DNA of 64,000 nucleotides from JAFDCJ01 sp049669725 (lineage in GTDB: Bacteria; Desulfobacterota; Desulfobacteria; Desulfobacterales; JAFDCJ01): assembly GCA_049669725.1 (NCBI GenBank), contig JBATKU010000056.1, forward strand, positions 1 to 64,000, in the 5' to 3' direction. The notes under the pieces were generated by a model that saw nothing but the letters and a program-made list of their open reading frames with translations, had not been told where the DNA came from and ran no database searches. The position numbers were made by a program, and so were the translations under genes. Below are positions 25,536 to 34,014 of this stretch, in pieces. Within the stretch, counting starts at the first letter, position 1, and each line of letters opens with the position of its first letter.

Positions 25536-25982
25536 TCAGATTCCTAACCTGGCAATTTCGTTTCTGACCTCCTCTTTTTTCATGTCTTTTTCCAGGATCA
25601 TTGTTTCCTTGTCATAGCTGTCCCGTGACCAGATTTCAAAATGATCGAGTACCCCCACCAGAACAATTTCTTTTTCAAGCTGCGCATATTGTCTCAGGCT
25701 GGGTGGAACGAGAATCCGATCCTGTTTGTCACAGCTGCACTCAAATGCACCGCCAATAAATACCCGTCGGAAGCGGCGCATGTTGTCATTCTTTTCCGCC
25801 ATGGCCAGTATCTTGGCTTCTATTTTGCGCCAATCATTAAATGTAAACCCCACCAGGCAGCTGTCCATGCGGGAGATCATCAGGCCTTCGGCCCCATCGG
25901 CCTTGATTACATCCTTAAACCTGGCCGGGATGATGACGCGCCCTTTGGCGTCTATGGTATGAAATGAGCTTCCTCGAAACAT
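25536..25982 (-). CDS. mraZ: Transcriptional regulator MraZ
   Basis: First gene of the dcw cluster and, in characterised bacteria, its DNA-binding regulator. From the ATG at 25982 (MFRGSSFHTIDAKGRVIIPA) the protein has 148 residues and two SpoVT/AbrB-like half domains, with DAKGRVIIPARF near the N-terminus and DKQDRILVPPSLR in the second half. An in-frame GTG three codons upstream exists, but MFRG is the conserved start. Upstream are a strong promoter and repeated TGG boxes (see the following entries), which suggests autoregulation. Confidence 0.96.
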   Translation of the reverse strand: MFRGSSFHTIDAKGRVIIPARFKDVIKADGAEGLMISRMDSCLVGFTFNDWRKIEAKILAMAEKNDNMRRFRRVFIGGAFECSCDKQDRILVPPSLRQYAQLEKEIVLVGVLDHFEIWSRDSYDKETMILEKDMKKEEVRNEIARLGI

Positions 25983-25993
25983 AATTGACACTT

Positions 25994-26030
25994 ATCCACT
26001 TTTATCCACTTTGCTCCCCATTTAACCCCA
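25994..26030 (-). promoter_or_regulatory. Putative MraZ operator boxes
   Basis: On the minus strand, boxes TGGGG at 26030-26026 and 26020-26016 are 10 bp apart, and boxes TGGAT at 26008-26004 and 25998-25994 are 10 bp apart. Characterised MraZ sites are TGGGN boxes repeated every 10 bp. These boxes overlap the -10 element and the start of the transcript, a position suited to repression. The function is inferred. Confidence 0.6.
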
Positions 26031-26048
26031 GATTGGTGGGAGTGTCAA
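26020..26048 (-). promoter_or_regulatory. Sigma-70-type promoter of the dcw cluster
   Basis: On the minus strand, TTGACA (26048-26043) and TTAAAT (26025-26020) are separated by exactly 17 bp. The -35 box is a perfect match and the -10 box has four of six consensus bases. It lies about 38 bp upstream of the mraZ start codon. Confidence 0.75.
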
Positions 26049-26819
26049 GCAAAAATTGATAAAAATTTCCAATTTCTAAAATAATTCTCAGGTGTTAAAA
26101 GATTTAATACTGGGTTGAAAAAGGAGGGAGGGATGTGGAGCAAATCGTTCCGTGGTGAGGGTAAAAAAATTGAAACAAATAGGTGAGGGCAGTTTTATGG
26201 GAGTCTATTTCCAAAATAATTTTAATATGCTGAATTTAAATGGAAATTTTGTAATCAAAATCATTTAAAAGATATCCAGAGCTTGGTTTTTCATCTTCAA
26301 TTTGGTATGCAACCCTGACAAAGACTCGCGGATACAAGGCCATTACTTCCTATTTTCTATAAAAACCGTCAATAATCTGTCGGAAAATCCCAGGTATTAA
26401 TTCTCAATAGTCCTAAATTGAGTTTGATATAGGCGATAATATTTTTCTGATATCCAATCTTCCTCCCAGCCTTATAAGTTTTTGCGCTTCCTGAAAATTA
26501 GGCCTAATCAACCAGCTGGCTCAAACCGGTCTGGTCCGTGGATAGGCATGCAATTTGCAGTAATTTCTATGATTTGTGGTCTTATTTTATGCAGATATAG
26601 TGTAAATGAGCGGTTTGCAAAGATCTGCCGTACAATTCATGGCTCAGGTTTGTATTTGCCTCAGCAGATTATGGGGCGGTGTTGCTTTCAGGAACCTGAT
26701 CGGAATTTAAATAATAATAGATGATTATGTCCTTTTTAACGATGTAATTGACAGGGCGGAGCTGTATGCGCGCAACAATAAATTCATTGCGGAAAGCATT
26801 TGAGTACCGGGTTCGGTAA
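26049..26819. other. AT-rich divergent intergenic region between dcw and polysaccharide clusters
   Basis: No convincing gene in about 770 bp. The only reading frames (for example 26482-26724, which needs a TTG start) have no recognisable protein character. The region separates divergently transcribed clusters. It holds the sigma-54-like site at 26544-26559 and would include a leader of about 250 bases for the flippase gene. A small palindrome, ATTAGGCCTAAT, lies at 26499-26510. Confidence 0.7.
26544..26559 (+). promoter_or_regulatory. Sigma-54-like -24/-12 site upstream of the flippase gene
   Basis: AGGCATGCAATTTGCA matches the consensus TGGCAYR-N4-TTGCW at all positions except the first T. 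The GG and GC dinucleotides have the required 12-bp periodicity. It lies about 260 bp before the flippase start codon. Confidence 0.55.
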
Positions 26820-28379
26820 ATGACCATGGAATACAGTGTCAGCCAAAAAATAATCCGCAATACCAAGTGGAACATTCTCGCCCGATTGTTTCGTATTCTG
26901 ACTTTTCTTTTTCTTATTCCGTTTATAATTCACCATGTCGGGACAACCCGATACGGCATCTGGGTCACCCTTTTTGCGTTTGTAGAGTATTTCACTTTTC
27001 TTGATTTTGGTTTTGGAGCCGCCACAATTAAATATTCTGCTGATTATTATGCACGAAAGGATTTTCTGAATATTGGTCGAATCGTCTCCGCGACAGTCCT
27101 TTTTCATTCACTGATCATAATACCCGTTGTGTGTTTGCTGTTTTTTACAGGGCCTATTCTTTGTGTTTTTCATGTGACTCCTCAATATACTGCAGAATCC
27201 CTGTTTGTGCTCAGAGCTATTTTAGTCATTTTCGCATTCAATCACGTGACGTCCGTTTTCCGGAACATTCTGATTGGACTCCAACGAATGGATGTTCAAA
27301 ATGCATGCGTAATTATCCACACACTTTTGTACGTCATCGGGACCGTTGCTGTCTTAGAGGCGGGTTTCGGTCTAAAAGGGATGGTACTACTGATAGGGGG
27401 GCTGAGGTTCTTTCTGTCCTTATCTCAAGGGATGCTCGTATTCAATATAGTGCCGGAAATCAGAGCCGGTATTAAACGACTTGACAGCCGTATTTTTAAA
27501 GAATTTTTCCATTACGGAATAAGACTTCAATTTACTTCATTTGCCGGATTTTTAAATCTATACTTGGATAAAATATTGATCGGCCATTTTTTGAGAATTG
27601 ACCTGGTAACTTTTTATGAACTTGGTGCAAAGATCGCAATGCTCATTCAAATTTTGCCGTCGTTTTTCTCGGCCCCTCTGATACCGGCTTCTGCAGAGTT
27701 GGCCGCCACCAACGACAAAAACCGCTTGATTGCCATCCATCTGAAAGGCAGCCGCTATATCACCCTTATTGCGGCCCCGGTTTCCTCATTCATGATCGTG
27801 ATGGCCCCGGTCATAATGGGAGTATGGATGGGCTCTATGGAATATCTTAATGCGAACCTAACACTTCGAATCCTGTCGGTGGGATATTTTTTCGGTATCA
27901 TTACTTTGGTGGTCAGGGCTATGGGGCGAGGAATAGGCAAGCTGCAATATGAAATGCATGCTACGGCTATTATCGCCGTCGCCAATCTGGCTCTGAGTAT
28001 TACACTGATTTTAACTATTGGGTTTTCTGGAGCCCTGGTGGGGACCTCTCTTGCCATGACCATGGGCAACATCCTGCTTTTATATCGTTTCAACCGTTAT
28101 ATCGGGGTGCCTTTTTTAGAGTTCGTGAAGCGGTCGGTCGCTAAACCGATCCTGTGCGCGGCTGTGGCCGGGGCGGCCACTTGCTGGCTCCAGGTCCTTC
28201 TTTCTAATACTTATCTCATATTGTCACCGGTCCGGCTGCACCTGCTGTTAACCTTAATGATCACAGGTGCTGTATTTTCAGCTATTTATGGAATCAGCCT
28301 TGTACTGACCTCCGCGGTTGGTCGATCCGACCTTAAGCTGATGGTAAGGCTCATCACATCAAAAAGCCCTGCTGCATGA
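26820..28379 (+). CDS. Polysaccharide flippase, Wzx/MATE-like family
   Basis: A 519-residue polytopic inner-membrane protein. The opening KIIRNTKWNILARLFRILTF and the segment VGTTRYGIWVTLFAFVEYFTFLD are characteristic of the MOP-superfamily Wzx flippases that move undecaprenyl-linked repeat units to the periplasm. About 12-14 hydrophobic segments are visible over the whole length, and the length is normal. It is the first gene of a plus-strand polysaccharide cluster downstream of a sigma-54-like site. A second ATG two codons in is an alternative start. Confidence 0.88.
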   Translation: MTMEYSVSQKIIRNTKWNILARLFRILTFLFLIPFIIHHVGTTRYGIWVTLFAFVEYFTFLDFGFGAATIKYSADYYARKDFLNIGRIVSATVLFHSLIIIPVVCLLFFTGPILCVFHVTPQYTAESLFVLRAILVIFAFNHVTSVFRNILIGLQRMDVQNACVIIHTLLYVIGTVAVLEAGFGLKGMVLLIGGLRFFLSLSQGMLVFNIVPEIRAGIKRLDSRIFKEFFHYGIRLQFTSFAGFLNLYLDKILIGHFLRIDLVTFYELGAKIAMLIQILPSFFSAPLIPASAELAATNDKNRLIAIHLKGSRYITLIAAPVSSFMIVMAPVIMGVWMGSMEYLNANLTLRILSVGYFFGIITLVVRAMGRGIGKLQYEMHATAIIAVANLALSITLILTIGFSGALVGTSLAMTMGNILLLYRFNRYIGVPFLEFVKRSVAKPILCAAVAGAATCWLQVLLSNTYLILSPVRLHLLLTLMITGAVFSAIYGISLVLTSAVGRSDLKLMVRLITSKSPAA

Positions 28380-28444
28380 AGAAATGGCATGGGAAATATA
28401 TCTGATTAAACAATCACCGGTTTACTGTTTGGCAACAGGCTCCA

Positions 28445-29467
28445 ATGAAAATTTTATGCAGCGGTTATCATAACCCTCACTATCTAACTGTCACCGAGCA
28501 CATCGAAAGGGCGATAACAGATCTGGGCCATCAGCTCGACGTTTTTGACGACCGCCAGCACCTAATACCAGGCAGGTTAAGGCGTTGGATAGATTTTTTT
28601 GACAGTTTCAGCCACCGGAGGATTAATCGGAATTTCATCAAATGTGCGCTCAATGGCAAACCTGATATTGCTCTGGTTACGGGCGGCCATCGAATAAATG
28701 TTGGCAGCCTTCAAGCATTAAAGGCTGCACATGTCCAGTCCGTTTTGTGGACGACCGATGCCCCAATCCATTTTGAACCGATTCTATCTGCAGCTCCATT
28801 TTATGACTACATTTTTTGCCAGGGAACCGAAGCCATTGAATTGATGTCTGAGGCAGGTATTCGCAACGCCCGGTGGCTGCCTATGGCCTGCGACCCCAGC
28901 ATACATGGCAAGGTTCGTCTGTCTGCGGAAGAACAGGAGTGCTATAGAAATGATATTGTTTTTGTGGGATCCTATCACCCGAACCGGGCGCAAATAATAA
29001 AAGGGTTGGCTGATTTCGACATCGCCATCTGGGGCCCAGGATGGGAGGGCCACACCAGGGAATCATCGCTGAAGGCCTGGATCAAGGGATCGCATACGCC
29101 CACGGATACCTGGGTTAAATTATACAGTGCCTGCAAAATTATTTTGTCAATTCACTATCAAGAGCTAGAAAATCGATTTCCAGTGTACCAGGCAAGTCCG
29201 AGAATATTTGAAGCCCTGGCATGTGGCGCTTTTGTAATTTCTGATTTTCAGAAGGATGTATTTACACTGTTTAAGGATGGTGAGCATCTTGTCGGCTTCA
29301 AGAATTTAGATGAGCTTATTGAAAAAATTAAATATTATCTTCATCATTCAGAGGAGAGAGAAAAGATTGCAAATTGCGGCCGGCAAGAAGTTTTAAAAAA
29401 ACATAAGTATGTCAATCGGCTTGAAAAACTTGTTTCTTTTGTCGGGCAAAGTCAGGCTCAGGTATGA
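28445..29467 (+). CDS. CgeB-like glycosyltransferase
   Basis: A 340-residue predicted cytoplasmic glycosyltransferase. The N-terminal part (MKILCSGYHNPHYLTVTEHI, LDVFDDRQH) and the middle (VLWTTDAPIHFEPI, DYIFCQGTEAIELM) resemble the CgeB/DUF3880 type. The C-terminal Glyco_trans_1_2-like domain carries QASPRIFEALACGAFVISD, with the conserved Glu used for nucleotide binding in GT-B enzymes. Donor and acceptor are unknown. Its stop overlaps the next glycosyltransferase start by 4 bp (ATGA), so the two are coupled. Confidence 0.8.
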   Translation: MKILCSGYHNPHYLTVTEHIERAITDLGHQLDVFDDRQHLIPGRLRRWIDFFDSFSHRRINRNFIKCALNGKPDIALVTGGHRINVGSLQALKAAHVQSVLWTTDAPIHFEPILSAAPFYDYIFCQGTEAIELMSEAGIRNARWLPMACDPSIHGKVRLSAEEQECYRNDIVFVGSYHPNRAQIIKGLADFDIAIWGPGWEGHTRESSLKAWIKGSHTPTDTWVKLYSACKIILSIHYQELENRFPVYQASPRIFEALACGAFVISDFQKDVFTLFKDGEHLVGFKNLDELIEKIKYYLHHSEEREKIANCGRQEVLKKHKYVNRLEKLVSFVGQSQAQV

Positions 29468-30579
29468 TCAGGAGAAAAGTACTGCATATTGTAGAAGATC
29501 TTGGGATTGGCGGCTTGGAAAGAGTTGTTGAATCGATTGCTCTTGGATTGGACAAAAAAAAATACGAAGTTCAAGTTTGGTGTTTATCCAGAGGCGGTGC
29601 TATTGCAGAGGCATTGGCTAAAGAAGGAATGATGATCAAGGTGCTCGGTATGAGCAGTTATCACCATCCAATTCAAGTACTAAAACTAGCAAAATTATTA
29701 TGGCTGTCAAAAATAGATATTGTTCATACCCATGGATACTTTGGTGGAATCTTTGGAAGATTGGCAGCAATTATAGCTCGAACCCCCTCAATATTTGCGC
29801 ATGTGCATACGTCATATTTTGGATTTAAAAAACGCAATATATTTGTTGACAAAATATTGTCATATTTTACGAATAAAATTATTTCAGTATCTGGCGCAAC
29901 TAAAGAATTCGTCTGCAATTTTGAGGGGATCAACGCCCAAAAAGTATGTGTTATTTATAACGGCGCTGATCCGAAAAAGAGCCCTAAGAAAAAAAAGGCA
30001 ATGGACCGAAATACTTTTGGTTTTTCTAAAGAAGATTTCGTTATAGTAACCGTTGCATCTTTAGTTAAAAACAAAGGGCATCGCGTAATTATTAATGCAA
30101 TCCAAAGGGTCTTAAAAAAAAATAGTAGCATAAAATTGCTCATTGTCGGGGATGGTCCATTAAAAAATGAACTTGAAGATTTTGTGATAGACTCTCGTCT
30201 TGGGTCGCACATTCGGTTTGCTGGCTTGAGAGAAGACGTTTTTCCTTTGTTGAATTTGGCGGATTTATTTATTCTCGCCACCATTGAAAGAGAAGGATTA
30301 GGGGTATCTATTATCGAAGCGATGTCCGCAGGTCTGCCGGTTATTGGGACATCTATTGGCGGTATCCCGGAATTGATTGAAAACCAAATAAATGGTTTGT
30401 TGGTTGCACCAGGCGATCCATATGAATTGGCCGTCGCGATTGAAAGACTGGCTTCAGATAAAGATCAAAGAAGGAATTTGGCCACACAAGGCAAAAAAAA
30501 ATATGAGCAGAAGTTTACAGCTGTAAACATGGTGAAACAAATAGAGCTGTTGTATGAAGAACTGGAGAAAGCGGTTTAG
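29464..30579 (+). CDS. GT4-family glycosyltransferase
   Basis: A 371-residue GT-B fold enzyme that probably adds one sugar to the lipid-linked repeat unit. The glycine-rich acceptor loop is DLGIGGLERVVESIA near residue 14. The C-terminal donor-binding EX7E motif is EREGLGVSIIEAMSAGLPVI near residue 285. The gene is markedly AT-richer than the flanking cluster (a sampled 60-bp line is 30% G+C), as is the next gene, which suggests separate acquisition. It starts inside the upstream gene (ATGA) and ends 2 bp before the next. Confidence 0.88.
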   Translation: MIRRKVLHIVEDLGIGGLERVVESIALGLDKKKYEVQVWCLSRGGAIAEALAKEGMMIKVLGMSSYHHPIQVLKLAKLLWLSKIDIVHTHGYFGGIFGRLAAIIARTPSIFAHVHTSYFGFKKRNIFVDKILSYFTNKIISVSGATKEFVCNFEGINAQKVCVIYNGADPKKSPKKKKAMDRNTFGFSKEDFVIVTVASLVKNKGHRVIINAIQRVLKKNSSIKLLIVGDGPLKNELEDFVIDSRLGSHIRFAGLREDVFPLLNLADLFILATIEREGLGVSIIEAMSAGLPVIGTSIGGIPELIENQINGLLVAPGDPYELAVAIERLASDKDQRRNLATQGKKKYEQKFTAVNMVKQIELLYEELEKAV

Positions 30580-30581
30580 CA

Positions 30582-31745
30582 ATGGCTTCAAAACCTTTAA
30601 GCATATTGTATTTGTCAAGTTTTGGCGATGATAATAAAGGCGGCCAAAAAAGTCTCTTAAGTTTGATTTCTAGTTTAGACAGATACGCATTTAAGGCTCA
30701 TGTCGTAGTGCCAACGGAAAATGGCAATCTGGTAAAAAAGCTAATAAATATAGATGTTGAAGGAAGTGTGATAGGGTTTCCGAAAGTTATCGATTGCCGT
30801 GTAATATTAAAGATCAAGGCAATTTGGAAATTATTTTGTTTGGTGAGCAAATACCAAATAGACATTATCCACACCGATGGGCCCCGCAACACATTTTATG
30901 CCGGAATAGTTGCCAGGCTAAAAAATATTCCGTTGATTTGGCATGTGAGAGCATCTAATCAAGATCGGTATGATCGACTTTTGTACAATCTGTCATCCAA
31001 GATTATTCTGGTGGCTGATGCCCTTCGATCAAGGTTTAAATTTAATGACTACGCTAAGAAGTTTATAACGATTCACAATGGAGTAGATTTATGCAAATTC
31101 AGGCCTCAAGTACAAAAAGGATTTATAAGAAAAAAATTTAATATTGGGGAAAATGAATTATTAATCGCTGTGACAGCAAGAATCGAAAAAATGAAAGGAC
31201 AAAAATACCTTATAAAGGCATGTGGTAAATTACTAGATAAGATGCCATACTTTCATATTCTGCTGGCAGGTGAGGTCACTGATTATTCCTATTTGAAAGA
31301 GTGCCAAGACAAGGCTTCAGCCCTTGGTATAATTAACCGGGTGGTTTTTACGGGGCAATTGGATAATGTAAGCCAGTTGCTGAATGCAACCGACATATTA
31401 GTCTTGCCCTCGCTTTGTGAAGCCTTCCCGCGGTCAGTCATCGAAGCTATGGCAGCCGGCAAACCTGTTATCGCAACCAATGTGGGGGGGTGCAGCGAAG
31501 CCTTTGAAGATAAAATTTCCGGTTTTCTGGTACCGGCGAAAGACGCAGATGCCTTAGCAGAAAAAATCATTCTGCTTGCTAAAAGCAGAAATCTAAGGGA
31601 AAAAATTGGCAATGAAGCCAGGTACAGAGTTGAAAAAATGTTCGAGATTGGAGATAAAGTCAAACAGACCGAAAAGTTATATTACGAGGCATTACCAAAA
31701 CGCCTCGACGGCGGGGAAAAGTCTTATAAAAAGCCGTCTTTATGA
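30582..31745 (+). CDS. GT4-family glycosyltransferase
   Basis: A 387-residue GT-B enzyme. It opens SILYLSSFGDDNKGGQKSLL, has an acceptor-site His region (VARLKNIPLIWHVRAS), and the donor-site EX7E motif in LCEAFPRSVIEAMAAGKPVI near residue 285, followed by a typical GGCSEAFEDKISGFLVP. Specificity cannot be read from sequence. Like its upstream neighbour it is AT-rich. The two probably came in together and are translated as a pair. Confidence 0.88.
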   Translation: MASKPLSILYLSSFGDDNKGGQKSLLSLISSLDRYAFKAHVVVPTENGNLVKKLINIDVEGSVIGFPKVIDCRVILKIKAIWKLFCLVSKYQIDIIHTDGPRNTFYAGIVARLKNIPLIWHVRASNQDRYDRLLYNLSSKIILVADALRSRFKFNDYAKKFITIHNGVDLCKFRPQVQKGFIRKKFNIGENELLIAVTARIEKMKGQKYLIKACGKLLDKMPYFHILLAGEVTDYSYLKECQDKASALGIINRVVFTGQLDNVSQLLNATDILVLPSLCEAFPRSVIEAMAAGKPVIATNVGGCSEAFEDKISGFLVPAKDADALAEKIILLAKSRNLREKIGNEARYRVEKMFEIGDKVKQTEKLYYEALPKRLDGGEKSYKKPSL

Positions 31746-31799
31746 TTTTTAATGAAATATAAACCTAGCCGATCCTCCGCAAGTAGATAATCAACCTAA

Positions 31800-32918
31800 A
31801 TGAAAGAGATCTTTAAACAATTCTATCTGTATATTAGAAAGTACTTTCTATATTTTTTGTCTATTTTTCTGCCTCACAAAAAAATGGCCACCGGAAAATC
31901 TCCCGATGAAATCCAAAAAGCTTTATTCATCCGCATTGATAGAATCGGCGACCTCGTTCTTTCAACTCCGGCTTTAAAGGCTTTTAGACATTTTTTTCCT
32001 GATTGTGAACTATCCGTTCTTGCCAGTAAATCGAATCACACGGTTTTATTAAACCTTCCATATGTTGATAAGATAGTTACCTATGACCATGGCCAGAATA
32101 TTTTTAAAAAAATATCAACGCTCAGGCGTTTAAAAAAATATAAATACGACCTTGTCGTCGATCCCTATAGCGGCTACGAATTAAAAACCGCCTTAATCGC
32201 CGCCTATAGCGGTGCACCTTTAAGACTTGGATATGCTTCCTACGGCCGAGAGATCTTTTTTAACGTCATCGCTGGATATCCAGAAAATGACCAGCATTTT
32301 AAAGATGTGGTCATAAATGTGTTTAAGCCTCTTGGAGTTGAAATAGCAGAGGCAACTCCGGAAATTAATTTATCGGAGGCAGAAAAAGAATGGTCGATAA
32401 AGTGGATCGAGCAGCATCAAGTTAGCTCCAGACACCTTGTGGGAATTCATCCCGGAGCTTTCTATGAAAGTCAAAGATGGCTAAAAGAAAGCTTTGCTGA
32501 AATTATTAACAGGCTGCAAGAAAATAATGAATTGGAAGTTATCCTTTTCGGTGGCCCTGATGATGAAGAACTGGTTAAGAGCATAGCCTCATTGGTCTAT
32601 AAAACAACGAATACATATACATTCAGAAGCCTACGCAAATTCATTGCCTTATTATCTTATTGTAATATTTTGGTCTGCAATAATTCAGGACCATTACACA
32701 TCGCGACAGCCTTAAACCTTCCGACGGTTTCGTTTATTGGGCCAACAAACAGTGCCCGCTGGAGCCCGATTGGTGAACATCATAAAATCCTTAAAGTTGA
32801 GGGTCTCGAATGCCTTGGATGCGGGCAGGGAAAATGTCCAAAGGGCTCGATGGCCTGCATGCAGGGGATCCTGCCTATAGAGGCATTTAATGCAGTAAAT
32901 GAAATGCTGAATTCATAA
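31800..32918 (+). CDS. GT9 heptosyltransferase-family glycosyltransferase
   Basis: A 372-residue enzyme of the ADP-heptose:LPS heptosyltransferase fold. After a hydrophobic, basic N-terminus (about 28 residues, possibly membrane-associating) comes ALFIRIDRIGDLVLSTPALK, the GT9 signature. The donor-site region is CNNSGPLHIATALNLPTVSF near residue 300. The tail ECLGCGQGKCPKGSMACM is Cys-rich, as in many family members. Within a capsule or exopolysaccharide cluster the donor need not be heptose. The gene follows the GT4 pair by about 55 bp. Confidence 0.88.
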   Translation: MKEIFKQFYLYIRKYFLYFLSIFLPHKKMATGKSPDEIQKALFIRIDRIGDLVLSTPALKAFRHFFPDCELSVLASKSNHTVLLNLPYVDKIVTYDHGQNIFKKISTLRRLKKYKYDLVVDPYSGYELKTALIAAYSGAPLRLGYASYGREIFFNVIAGYPENDQHFKDVVINVFKPLGVEIAEATPEINLSEAEKEWSIKWIEQHQVSSRHLVGIHPGAFYESQRWLKESFAEIINRLQENNELEVILFGGPDDEELVKSIASLVYKTTNTYTFRSLRKFIALLSYCNILVCNNSGPLHIATALNLPTVSFIGPTNSARWSPIGEHHKILKVEGLECLGCGQGKCPKGSMACMQGILPIEAFNAVNEMLNS

Positions 32919-33042
32919 CAGGGGTGGTTTGCAATACTCATTTAAATTCATGGGACGGCGATGACACGCCCGCTAATTTTTTAAAGTAGACAGATAATTA
33001 GCGCTAAACACCAACTCTCCAAGTATATAGGCGCATTCCAGG

Positions 33043-33972
33043 ATGGATTTGAAAAAAGCCTACGGACCCATCAGATTACCAGATTTCCTGATCATCGGCG
33101 GGGCGCGCTGCGGGACCTCCTCGCTTTACTCCTATCTTAACGAACATCCCGAAGTCTTCATGCCGGATCTTAAAGAACCGCACTTCTTCAACTACCTGGG
33201 CTCCAGCAAGTCACCCCACCCGGGGCGGCTGCCTTGGAAGATTGGGGAATATGCAGCGTTGTTTAAGCCGGCCCGTTCTGAACAGAAACTTGGTGAAGCC
33301 TCAGCGTCATATCTGTATTTCCACGACCAGGTGATTCCAACCATACGCTCGATATACGGCCAGAAGGCAGGTGAGGTTAAAATCGTGATGGTCCTGCGGA
33401 ATCCGATTGATCGAGCCTGGTCGTATTACATGCTGTTGAGGCGCAATAAACACATGTTAAGCTTCTTTGAGATGGTTGACAAATACTGTGGCGGCGGCAA
33501 GAAGACCTTTCACGACTTTTTAAGGGCTGGGCATTACACAGAGCAGGTTCGGGATTACCTGGATGCGTTCGATTCAGTCCGGATCTTCATGTTCGAGGAT
33601 CTCCAGCGCGACCCGGCTGCGGTCGTACGCCGCATTTTCGAACTGATCAAGGTGAATGATACCGGGTATGTACCCAGCAACATCAACATTACTTACAACG
33701 CATCGGGATCCCCAAAGCCGGGCCTCAGCCGATTCGTCCATAACATTTTGTTCCAGGACAATGTTTTAAAAAAAACCCTCAAATCGGCCTTGCCCCTGCG
33801 CATGCGCCTACGGATCAAGGCAGAGTTTAGCGCCCGGTTTACGAACCAGGCCGAGATCCCTGCGGATGTTCAAGAGTTTTTGGCCGGGACCTACCGCAAA
33901 AGCATAAAGTCGCTGCGTGACCTACTGGTCGACCCCGAACAGAAGGCGTTGGTAGATAATTGGTGTATTTAA
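33043..33972 (+). CDS. PAPS-dependent sulfotransferase
   Basis: A 309-residue cytosolic sulfotransferase, likely to sulfate a sugar of the polysaccharide. The 5'-phosphosulfate-binding loop DFLIIGGARCGTSSLYSYL is at residues 14-32, followed by EVFMPDLKEPHFFN. The 3'-phosphate-binding motif is MVLRNPIDRAWSYYMLL near residue 115. The length fits the Sulfotransfer_1 family. It is clearly GC-richer than the neighbouring GT4 genes (a sampled 60-bp line is 57% G+C), so its origin may differ. No PAPS synthesis genes lie nearby, but sulfate reducers make the APS precursor. Confidence 0.9.
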   Translation: MDLKKAYGPIRLPDFLIIGGARCGTSSLYSYLNEHPEVFMPDLKEPHFFNYLGSSKSPHPGRLPWKIGEYAALFKPARSEQKLGEASASYLYFHDQVIPTIRSIYGQKAGEVKIVMVLRNPIDRAWSYYMLLRRNKHMLSFFEMVDKYCGGGKKTFHDFLRAGHYTEQVRDYLDAFDSVRIFMFEDLQRDPAAVVRRIFELIKVNDTGYVPSNINITYNASGSPKPGLSRFVHNILFQDNVLKKTLKSALPLRMRLRIKAEFSARFTNQAEIPADVQEFLAGTYRKSIKSLRDLLVDPEQKALVDNWCI

Positions 33973-34014
33973 CACCGGGTCCTGGTATCAAAATTGGGGT
34001 TTCCATTAAAATAC

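Noticed and set aside
26482..26724. 80-codon frame in the divergent intergenic region
   Set aside because: It needs a TTG start without a ribosome site, and the sigma-54-like site lies inside it. The peptide has no recognisable character.
26049..26819. Possible c-di-GMP (GEMM) riboswitch in the leader of the flippase gene
   Set aside because: I looked for the conserved riboswitch core words and could not find the paired elements, so no call was made.
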